This document shows, in pieces, positions 23,729 to 29,367 of a stretch of DNA of 29,367 bases; the first letter of the stretch is position 1; each line of letters opens with the position of its first letter. A model generated the notes under the pieces. That model was not told where the DNA came from, made no database searches, and saw nothing but the letters and a program-made list of their open reading frames with translations. Source of the DNA: DATKCN01 sp035513175 (GTDB lineage Bacteria; Chloroflexota; Chloroflexia; Thermomicrobiales; CFX8). The DNA is taken from NCBI GenBank assembly GCA_035513175.1, contig DATKCN010000201.1, forward strand, positions 1 to 29,367, given 5' to 3'. The translations under genes were made by a program, and so were the position numbers.

Positions 23729-25699
23729 GGTCACCCCCACGGACAGCTCGTCGAGCGCGGCGTTGGCCTCGTTCCATGCTGCGTAAGCGGCTTCGAGCTG
23801 CTCCTGAGTCTGCTCGTACTCGCTTCCCAGGCGGGCGACGTCGTCGAGGTTCCGGTCGATGCCGGCGCGGGTGAGCTGGTCGCTGAGCTCGTTCAGGCGG
23901 CCTTCGAGCCTGCTGACGGCCCGCTCGCTGGCGGTGAGCCGTTTCTGCGCGTCGCGGATGGCGCGCTCGCCGGCCCGCGTTGCATGGCGCGCCCGGTCGG
24001 CGGGCTTTGGCGGCGCGTCCGTGGCGGGCACAGCGGGCAGTGGCTCCGGCAGTGGCGCGGCGCCCGCCTGCGCTTGCAGGCGGGCGCGCTGGCGCTGCAT
24101 GTCGCTGTAGTTGCCCAGGTAGGAGGTGATGCCGCCGTTTTCAATGAGCCAGATGCGGTTGGCGATGCGGTCGACGAAGTAGCGGTCGTGCGAGACGAAC
24201 AACATCGTGCCGTCGTAGCCGTCGAGCACCTGCTCCAGCGTCTCGCGGGCGCCGATGTCGAGGTGGTTCGTCGGCTCGTCGAGCACCAGGAAGCTGGCGC
24301 GCGCCAATGTCAGACGGGCCAGCGCCAGGCGGCTGCGCTCGCCACCGGACAGGGCGGAGACCGGCTTGAAGGCGTCGTCGCCGGTGAACAGGAAGCGGCC
24401 CAGCAGGTTGCGCGCGGCCTCCTCGCCCATGTCCTGATCGTGCAGGATCGTCTCGATGGCGGTCTTCGTTGGGTCGAGCCCCTCGTGCCCCTGCTGGTAG
24501 TAGGCGATCTTGACGTTCGTGCCCAGCTCGGTGCGGCCCTTGATGGCCGGCAGCTGGCCGACGAGCGTGCGCAGGGTCGTCGTCTTCCCGGAACCGTTCG
24601 GCCCCAGCAGGGCCACGCGGTCGCCGCGCTCGATCGTCAGCTCATCGGTCTGAACCAGGATGTCCGGCTCGGTCCGGTCCGGCCCGTCGTAGTAGCCGAT
24701 GGTGAGCGGCTTGACGGTCAACACGGTGCGGCCCGAGCGCAGGTCGGCGCGCATGCGCAGGTTGAGCTGCGGGTGTTCCTGTGGCCGCGCAATGCGTTCC
24801 AGCCGCGCTAGCCGCGTCTCGCGGCCACGGGCTTCGCGGGTGCGCTGGCCCGCCTTGTACTTGCGGATGAACTCCTCAGTGCGGGCGATGAATTCCTGCT
24901 GCTCCTCGTACTCCTTCTGGCGGCGGGTCATGCGCTCCTCGCGCAGCTTGAGGTAGCGATTGTAGGGCGCGGGGTAGTCCTCCAGCTGGCCGAAGGCGAG
25001 GTCGAGCGTGCGGTTCGTGACCTTGTCGAGGAAGTAACGGTCGTGCGAGACGACGATGAAGGAGCGATTCCAGCCCTTCATGAACCCTTCCAGCCACTCG
25101 ATCGCTTCGAGGTCGAGGTGGTTCGTCGGCTCGTCGAGCATGAGCAGGTCCGGTTCGGCCAGCAACGCCTTGGCCAGCGCGAGGCGTGTCTTTTGCCCGC
25201 CGGAAAGCTGACGCACCGGCTCGCTGAACATCGACTCCGGGAAGCCGAGGCCGGAGAGCACCTGCGCGGCGCGGTGCTCCATCTCGTAGCCGCCGTGCGT
25301 CTCGAACTCGGTCGACAGGCGCGCGTACTCCTCGAAGAGCCTGTCCATGGACTCGCCGCCGGCCCCGGCCATTTCCTGTTCGAGCGCGGACAGGCGTTCG
25401 CCGGTGGCGCGCACGTCGCTGAAGGCGTCCAGAGCCTCTTCGTACAGGGTGCGGTCCTCGGTGAAGTTCGCCTCCTGCGCCTGGTAGGTTACGCGCAGGC
25501 CGGTCTGATAGGTAAGTGAGCCGGTCGTCGGCTCGTCGATCTGGGCGATAATCTTCAGCAGCGAGGATTTTCCGGCGCCGTTCGTGCCGACCAGCGCCAC
25601 GTGCTCGCGCTCATTGATCTGGAACGTGATGCTGGAAAAAATGATGTCGGTGATGAAGCGCTTGCTGATGTCTTGAACGGTCAAAATCGTGGTTGCCAT
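23726..25699 (-). CDS. ABC-F family ATPase
   Basis: This is a cytoplasmic protein of about 657 aa with two ABC domains and no membrane part. ABC-F proteins act on the ribosome (translation factors or antibiotic protection). Domain 1 has GTNGAGKSS, LSGGQKTRLALAKALL and LLMLDEPTNHLD. The linker helices (RYLKLREERMTRRQKEYEEQ and beyond) follow. Domain 2 has GPNGSGKTT, LSGGERSRLALARLTL and FLVLDEPTNHLDI. A C-terminal coiled coil (residues about 555-640) resembles Uup/YdiF-type members. I prefer the ATG at 25699 (MATTILTVQDISKRF); the ATG at 25720 is also possible, with AGAGG only 3 nt upstream. The TAA stop lies in the palindromic element. Confidence 0.93.
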   Translation of the reverse strand: MATTILTVQDISKRFITDIIFSSITFQINEREHVALVGTNGAGKSSLLKIIAQIDEPTTGSLTYQTGLRVTYQAQEANFTEDRTLYEEALDAFSDVRATGERLSALEQEMAGAGGESMDRLFEEYARLSTEFETHGGYEMEHRAAQVLSGLGFPESMFSEPVRQLSGGQKTRLALAKALLAEPDLLMLDEPTNHLDLEAIEWLEGFMKGWNRSFIVVSHDRYFLDKVTNRTLDLAFGQLEDYPAPYNRYLKLREERMTRRQKEYEEQQEFIARTEEFIRKYKAGQRTREARGRETRLARLERIARPQEHPQLNLRMRADLRSGRTVLTVKPLTIGYYDGPDRTEPDILVQTDELTIERGDRVALLGPNGSGKTTTLRTLVGQLPAIKGRTELGTNVKIAYYQQGHEGLDPTKTAIETILHDQDMGEEAARNLLGRFLFTGDDAFKPVSALSGGERSRLALARLTLARASFLVLDEPTNHLDIGARETLEQVLDGYDGTMLFVSHDRYFVDRIANRIWLIENGGITSYLGNYSDMQRQRARLQAQAGAAPLPEPLPAVPATDAPPKPADRARHATRAGERAIRDAQKRLTASERAVSRLEGRLNELSDQLTRAGIDRNLDDVARLGSEYEQTQEQLEAAYAAWNEANAALDELSVGVT

Positions 25700-25787
25700 G
25701 GCGAAATGAACTCTCCTCATATACCTCTTGAGTGTACCGGGCGCGTGGCGTAGCGGGTGGCGTGACGCCTGGACTTTGAGTCACACC

Positions 25788-25816
25788 TTGTCAAACTAGA
25801 ACATCTGTTCTAATCT
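25788..25816 (+). promoter_or_regulatory. Putative promoter of imuB
   Basis: TTGTCA (25788-25793, five of six) is followed after 17 bp by TAATCT (25811-25816). The SOS box sits in the spacer and overlaps the -10. A start near 25823 would exclude the ATG at 25817 as the imuB start. Confidence 0.55.
25797..25812. promoter_or_regulatory. SOS box (LexA operator) upstream of imuB
   Basis: TAGAAC-ATCT-GTTCTA is a perfect 6-bp-arm palindrome containing the GAAC-N4-GTTC core bound by Gram-positive-type LexA. It lies between the divergent ABC-F and imuB genes, within the predicted imuB promoter. LexA binding would block RNA polymerase. Confidence 0.85.
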
Positions 25817-25870
25817 ATGGTGAGACGGGCAGCGGGCCCCAGCAGGCTGGAGCGTCTGAGGAGGAGTTCA

Positions 25871-27112
25871 GTGGATCGATCGCAAGCGCATTTCCCCACG
25901 TCCGGGGCGCCTGATCTTGCTGTTGCCTGTGTCTTCATTCCACACTTTCCACTTCGGGTAGAGATTCTACGACATCCGGAGCTGGATGGCCTGCCACTGG
26001 CGCTGACCGACCTGGCTGGCATGGCGCGCCGCAAGATCATCGCCTGCTCACCGGAGGCGGCTGAGCGGGGAGTGCGCATCGGCATGTCGTTGCGGGACGC
26101 GGTCAATGCCTGCTCGCAGGCGGCGATTCTCACCTCCGACCCCGTCTACTACGCCGGAGTGTTCGCCGATCTGCTGCGCTCACTGGGCGCGGTCAGCCCC
26201 GGCATCGAGGCGGGGGAGCCCGGCTGCGCGTTCGTTGACCTGCGCGGGCTGGGGCGGCTGCATGGCGGGTTGGAGAACGTGCCGGCCGCGTTGTTGCAGG
26301 CCGTGCCGCCCACGCTGCGTCCGCGCATCGGCCTGGCCGCCAACAAGTTCACCGCCTGGGTCGCGGCGCACAAGGCGCGGCCTGGCGGGAGCCACGCCGT
26401 TCCGGCGGAGTATGGCAAGGCGTTTCTGGCGCGTTGCCCGGTGGATCTGCTGCCGGTCCCAGTCGAGACGAAGCGGCGGCTGGAGCGTTTCGGGCTGTAC
26501 ACGCTGGGCGACATCGCCCGGCTGCCTGCCGGCAAGACACAGGCGCAGTTCGGTCCCGAGGGGCGGCGCATCTGGGAGTTGGCGAACGGGAATGACCGCG
26601 AGCCGTTCCGCTCCATCCAGCATGAGGAGCGGGTGCTCGAATGCCTGCCGCTGCCCTCGCCGGCGGTGCAGATCGAGACGGTGCTGATGGGTGTCTGGCA
26701 GCTTACGCGGCGCATCTACGCCCGGCCGGACGTGCGGGGGCGCGGGGCGCGGCAGGCCCGACTGCAACTGCTGCTGGAAGGGCAGCGCTCCTGGGAGCGG
26801 ACTATCGCGCTGAAAGGCACGGTGGGTGATGCGGAGAGTCTCTCCACCACCCTGCGCTACCGGCTGGCCGGGCTGACGCTGGACGGCGCGGTCGAGGAGA
26901 TCACGCTGGAGCTGTCCGGTCTGACGAACGTCTACGCCCGGCAGGAAGAACTGTTCGGCGTGAGCCTGCGCCGCCGCCAGCAGCAGCGCGTCAGCGAGGC
27001 GGTGAAGCAGCTCAAGCAGCGTTACGGCGCGACGCCACTGTACCGCGTCATCCCGATCGAGCCGTGGTCGCGCATCCCGGAGCGGAGATGGGGGCTGTTC
27101 GGGTATGAGTGA
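25871..27112 (+). CDS. imuB: ImuB-like inactive Y-family polymerase subunit
   Basis: ImuB is a Y-family polymerase homologue that lacks catalysis and links DnaE2 to the beta clamp in SOS mutagenesis. In this 413-aa protein, where active Y-family enzymes have DxDxFFA, it has CVFIPHFPLRVE (20-31). The SxDE motif is also missing; FVDLRGLGRL (121-130) stands in its place, so it should be catalytically dead. A helix-hairpin region (RFGLYTLGDIARLPAG) and a little-finger-like C-terminal domain follow. QEELF (358-362) is a possible clamp-binding motif. I chose the GTG at 25871: AGGAGG lies 6 nt upstream and it is downstream of the predicted transcription start. The ATG at 25817 overlaps the promoter. 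Confidence 0.9.
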   Translation: MDRSQAHFPTSGAPDLAVACVFIPHFPLRVEILRHPELDGLPLALTDLAGMARRKIIACSPEAAERGVRIGMSLRDAVNACSQAAILTSDPVYYAGVFADLLRSLGAVSPGIEAGEPGCAFVDLRGLGRLHGGLENVPAALLQAVPPTLRPRIGLAANKFTAWVAAHKARPGGSHAVPAEYGKAFLARCPVDLLPVPVETKRRLERFGLYTLGDIARLPAGKTQAQFGPEGRRIWELANGNDREPFRSIQHEERVLECLPLPSPAVQIETVLMGVWQLTRRIYARPDVRGRGARQARLQLLLEGQRSWERTIALKGTVGDAESLSTTLRYRLAGLTLDGAVEEITLELSGLTNVYARQEELFGVSLRRRQQQRVSEAVKQLKQRYGATPLYRVIPIEPWSRIPERRWGLFGYE

Positions 27113-27202
27113 TGAGTCGAAAGGGGAAAGTCGAACGTGGGGTGGCGGGACACCGGTAACGCGTGCCGTGTGATGCGTGGTTAGAGGCGCCCGCATGTCC
27201 GC

Positions 27203-27241
27203 AGTAGTAGTAGTAGTAGGGGAGGCCCAGCGTGGCCTCCC
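27203..27241. repeat. (AGT)5 microsatellite followed by a small hairpin
   Basis: Five AGT repeats (27203-27217) are followed by GGGAGGCC (27220-27227) and GGCCTCCC (27234-27241), an 8-bp stem with a 6-nt loop. It lies between imuB (plus) and the ribbon-helix-helix gene (minus), so the hairpin may end both transcripts, although there is no T-run. Confidence 0.5.
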
Positions 27242-27308
27242 AGGTTAGCCGCCAAGTCGTCCGCGCGGGGCAGCCAACGTGGCCGGTCGCAGTCACCGCG
27301 AATCCGTA

Positions 27309-27647
27309 TTAATCATGTGTCGCAAGGCGCTGGGCGATCCGCTCTTCCCGCATCTCGTCGCTGACGGACGTGATCAGGTCCTCGATCTCGTCCGGCGTGA
27401 GATCCGTCTCTACGCTGGCGTGGATTCGACTCAGCGCCTCTTCCAATTCTTCTCGCGACGCCCTGTTCTGTTTCAGGGGGGCGACGATCCGTGAGGGATC
27501 GGGGAAGCCTTGGCGCTTGGCGTAGTCAGTCAGCGCCTCGCGGGCAAGGTCAGTGAAGGAGCGGCCCTGCTCAAGGGCGATATAGCGAAGCAGCCGGTCC
27601 AGATTCTCGTCCAGGTAGATGTTCGTGCGCTTCACAGTGGTCTCCAT
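27309..27647 (-). CDS. Ribbon-helix-helix (CopG-type) regulator or orphan antitoxin
   Basis: The N-terminal 45 residues of this 112-aa protein form a ribbon-helix-helix DNA-binding fold: KRTNIYLDENLDRLLRYIA is the strand and first helix, FTDLAREALTDYAKRQG the second. The rest (KQNRASREELEEALSRI, then TDLTPDEIEDLITSVSDEM) is helical and acidic, as in antitoxins that wrap a toxin. No toxin gene follows on the minus strand before imuB. The gene sits antisense between imuB and the DUF6504-like gene. It has an extended -10 promoter and a 16-bp palindrome upstream, so it is probably autoregulated. The ribosome-binding site is weak. Confidence 0.85.
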   Translation of the reverse strand: METTVKRTNIYLDENLDRLLRYIALEQGRSFTDLAREALTDYAKRQGFPDPSRIVAPLKQNRASREELEEALSRIHASVETDLTPDEIEDLITSVSDEMREERIAQRLATHD

Positions 27648-27660
27648 TTCTCGTCACGCG

Positions 27661-27690
27661 ACTATAGCATGCGCAACATCATGATGTCAT
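27661..27690 (-). promoter_or_regulatory. Promoter of the ribbon-helix-helix gene
   Basis: On the minus strand, ATGACA (five of six of the -35, at 27690-27685) is followed after 18 bp by TATAGT (27666-27661, five of six), preceded by TGC (extended -10). The -35 lies inside the 16-bp palindrome. Confidence 0.65.
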
Positions 27691-27697
27691 GACATCA
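27682..27697. promoter_or_regulatory. Perfect 16-bp palindromic operator candidate
   Basis: TGATGTCATGACATCA is a perfect palindrome between the divergent ribbon-helix-helix and DUF6504-like genes. It overlaps the -35 of the former and ends 5 bp before the ribosome-binding site of the latter. This is the expected place for autorepression by the ribbon-helix-helix protein, and binding could also affect the plus-strand transcript. Confidence 0.7.
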
Positions 27698-27713
27698 CTT
27701 TGAGGAGGTCGCC

Positions 27714-27998
27714 ATGGTCAGACCACTGCCGTCACGGTCCGTCGAGGCTGCTTCCATCCGCAGCATCAACCAGCCTCGCCCGTTGGCAGTCGAGGCCGAT
27801 GACAAGGGCCTGCCTCTGGAACTGACACAGCATGGCTCAAAGCACGTCGCCGCCATCCAGGATGTCTGGCGGATCGACGACGAGTGGTGGCGTGACCTGA
27901 TCAGTCGCCGCTATTTCCGGGTGGTTCTCGACAGCGGCGAGATCCGCACGATCTACCACGACCTCGTCAGCGGCGAGTGGTTCGAGCAGTGGTACTGA
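27714..27998 (+). CDS. DUF6504-like protein of the imuB/dnaE2 locus
   Basis: This 94-aa protein resembles the DUF6504 type found beside imuB and dnaE2 in Actinobacteria and Chloroflexota. I base this on the core with WRIDDEWWRDLISRRYFRVVL, then GEIRTIYHDLVSGEWFEQWY. The function is unknown, and it may be a structural or regulatory part of the mutasome. An N-terminal segment rich in Pro/Arg precedes it. AGGAGG lies 5 nt before the ATG. It ends one base before an ATG in the dnaE2 frame. No separate plus-strand promoter is clear, so transcription may come from the imuB promoter. Confidence 0.75.
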   Translation: MVRPLPSRSVEAASIRSINQPRPLAVEADDKGLPLELTQHGSKHVAAIQDVWRIDDEWWRDLISRRYFRVVLDSGEIRTIYHDLVSGEWFEQWY

Positions 27999-28004
27999 TA
28001 TGAC

Positions 28005-28152
28005 GGGGTCGGGACGCGGGACGCGGGATGCGGGACGCGGGGGAACGCCCTCACCCCCCGTCCCCCTCTCCCAATCCTGTGGGAGGGGGAGTTTGGGTTT
28101 GAGTGATCCGAACTCTTCGCGTCCCGCGTCCCGCATCCCGCGTCCCGACCCC
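28005..28152. repeat. Palindromic element at the 5' end of dnaE2
   Basis: 36-bp terminal inverted repeats at 28005-28040 and 28117-28152 agree at 33 of 36 positions. They are built of GGGACGC/GGGATGC heptamers and start GGGGTCGGGACGCGGG. Inside is a hairpin: CCCCCTCTCCCA (28062-28073) pairs with TGGGAGGGGG (28080-28089) with a 2-nt bulge. The element overlaps the start region of dnaE2 and supplies its best ribosome-binding site. Its C/G-rich hairpin resembles the arms at 23584-23728. Confidence 0.75.
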
Positions 28153-29367
28153 TACGTCGAGCTCCACCTGCACAGCGCCTTCTCCTTCCTGGACGGCGCG
28201 TCGATGCCGGGAGAGCTGGTCGAGCGGGCGCTGGAGCTGGGCTACCGGGCGCTGGCACTGACCGACCACGACGGGCTGCACGGCGCGATGGAGTTCGCGC
28301 AGGCGGCCAGGAGCGCTGGGATCCAGCCGATTACCGGCGCCGAGGCAACGCTGGCTGATGGCTCGCACTTGACGCTGCTGGCGGAGACGCCGGAAGGCTA
28401 CGCGAACCTCTCTCGCCTGATCGCCCACGCGCACCTGAACAGCCCACGTCTGGAGCCGAAGCTGGACCCGGAGGTGCTGCGCCAGCATACGGCCGGGGTC
28501 ATTCTGCTGACTGGCTGCCGTCAAGGGGAGCTGTCCCGGCTGGTCGACGCGGGCCGCATGGCTGACGCGCGCGACACGCTGGAGCGCTACCGGGAGTGGT
28601 TCGGGCCGGACAACGTCTTCGTCGAGCTGCAACAGAATCTGGTGCACGGCGACACCCGGCGCATGGCGCGGCTGGCGCGGCTGGCGGAAGAGGTCGGGCT
28701 GGAGTGCGTCGCGACCGGCAACGTCCACTACCACGTTCGGGAGCGGCACCGGTTGCAGGACGCGCAGGTGGCGATTCGCAACCGCATGACGCTGGACGCG
28801 TCGCATCAGGCGCGGCGGGCGAACTCGGAGTTCGCGTTGCAGCCGCACGACGTGATGGCACGGCGTTTCCGGCGCTACCCACGGGCGCTGGCGAACACGG
28901 TTCGCATTGCCGATCGCTGCGCGAGCTTCGACCTGACGCGGGACTTGCAGTACCGCTTCCCCGACTACCCGCCCGACTCTGGATTGAGCGCCGACGAGAT
29001 CCTGTCCCGCGACACCCACGCGCTGCTGATGGCGCGCTATGGCGACAACCCCGCCGCGCGGGAGCGGCTGGAGATGGAGCTGTCGCTGGTGGCGCGTCAT
29101 GGTCTGGCGGGCTTCTTCCTGGTCTACCGCGACATCATGCAGCTGGCGAAGCAGGTTGCCAGCGAGGTGCGTGGGAGCGGGCCGCGCAGCGTCTACGAGC
29201 TGCCGCCGGGGCGGGGACGCGGGTCGTCGGTCTCCTCGATCATCTGCTACCTGATCGGCCTGTCGCACATCGATCCGCTGAAGCACAACCTGTTCATCGG
29301 CCGCTTCCTGAATGAAGAGATGTCCTCGGTGCCGGACATCGACCTGGATTTCCCGCGCGACATCCGC
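28099..29367 (+). CDS. dnaE2: Error-prone DNA polymerase III alpha subunit DnaE2 (5' part)
   Basis: DnaE2 is the polymerase of the ImuB-DnaE2 mutasome. The frame is open to the window end (423 codons from 28099). The PHP domain starts YVELHLHSAFSFLDGAS (19-35) with LTDHDG at 54-59 and GVILLTGCRQGELSRL further on. The polymerase core shows GRGSSVSSIICYLIGL and PDIDLDF (412-418), the palm motif with the catalytic Asp pair. TTG at 28099 has GGGAG 7 nt upstream. The ATG at 28000, one base after the DUF6504-like stop, is in frame without stops and would add 33 Gly/Pro/Arg-rich residues encoded by the repeat. Assignment as DnaE2 rather than DnaE1 rests on the imuB neighbourhood. Confidence 0.9.
   Translation, partial: MSDPNSSRPASRIPRPDPYVELHLHSAFSFLDGASMPGELVERALELGYRALALTDHDGLHGAMEFAQAARSAGIQPITGAEATLADGSHLTLLAETPEGYANLSRLIAHAHLNSPRLEPKLDPEVLRQHTAGVILLTGCRQGELSRLVDAGRMADARDTLERYREWFGPDNVFVELQQNLVHGDTRRMARLARLAEEVGLECVATGNVHYHVRERHRLQDAQVAIRNRMTLDASHQARRANSEFALQPHDVMARRFRRYPRALANTVRIADRCASFDLTRDLQYRFPDYPPDSGLSADEILSRDTHALLMARYGDNPAARERLEMELSLVARHGLAGFFLVYRDIMQLAKQVASEVRGSGPRSVYELPPGRGRGSSVSSIICYLIGLSHIDPLKHNLFIGRFLNEEMSSVPDIDLDFPRDIR

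Noticed and set aside
23633..24811. 392-aa open frame on the plus strand
   Set aside because: Antisense to the ABC-F gene and crossing the palindromic element; no domain.
25731..25736. TACACT as a -10 for the ABC-F gene (minus)
   Set aside because: No -35 at 16-18 bp; the TTGACA on the minus strand at 25794-25789 is too far away.
27048..27296. 82-aa open frame on the minus strand containing YYYYY
   Set aside because: The Tyr run comes from the AGT microsatellite; it overlaps the imuB end and could not be supported as a toxin partner of the ribbon-helix-helix gene.
28051..29286. 411-aa open frame on the minus strand, and 239-aa frame at 28596-29315
   Set aside because: Both overlap the PHP and polymerase core of dnaE2, whose motifs are clear in another frame.

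Overview
The window is high-GC bacterial DNA with densely packed genes. The gene families suggest a member of the Chloroflexota, most likely a Thermomicrobia (Sphaerobacter-like) genome. This is inferred from a SpoVS-domain protein beside RNase Y, a MutL/GlmL-like protein without a mutase next to an LPxWL-motif membrane protein, a Gram-positive-type SOS box (GAAC-N4-GTTC), a CIRCE-controlled hrcA-grpE-dnaK operon and an imuB/DUF6504-like/dnaE2 locus. No marker here fixes the taxon, and there are no rRNA or tRNA genes, CRISPR arrays, phage genes or transposases.

Layout. 1-105: C-terminal end of a CorC/HlyC-like protein. 305-1357: NAD-dependent epimerase. 1715-2194: cupin. 2343-2425: long imperfect hairpin. 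2617-4149: rny with its own promoter and a strong terminator. 4714-6035: a spoVS-domain gene overlapping a PHP phosphoesterase gene. 6220-8931: a tightly coupled run of a YacL-like PIN-TRAM protein, ispD, ispF and dtd, each pair overlapping by 1 to 4 nt. 9196-12975: an uncharacterised three-gene set (LPxWL tail-anchored protein, MutL/GlmL-like protein, barrel-sandwich/KOW-like protein). 13116-19287 (minus): prfB, read through a programmed +1 frameshift; a peptidase-MA-like membrane protein; then hrcA-grpE-dnaK behind a strong promoter and a perfect CIRCE operator. 19493-20353 (minus): NmrA-like protein, divergent from an MFS transporter (20606-21799) that is coupled to a small unknown gene. 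22141-25699 (minus): ABC-F ATPase, coaE, a small unknown protein and a VapC-like PIN protein. 25871-29367: SOS-controlled imuB, an antisense ribbon-helix-helix gene, a DUF6504-like gene and the 5' part of dnaE2.

The genes cover RNA turnover and translation quality (rny, YacL-like, dtd, prfB, ABC-F), MEP isoprenoid synthesis (ispD, ispF), protein folding (hrcA-grpE-dnaK) and damage-induced mutagenesis (imuB-dnaE2). The points most worth following up are: the 9196-12975 gene set, whose MutL-like protein has lost its recognisable nucleotide-binding motifs; the SOS mutagenesis locus, which carries an inserted antisense regulator with a palindromic operator; two GC-rich palindromic elements that appear to supply start and stop signals for dnaE2, coaE and the ABC-F gene; and the RF2 frameshift site.
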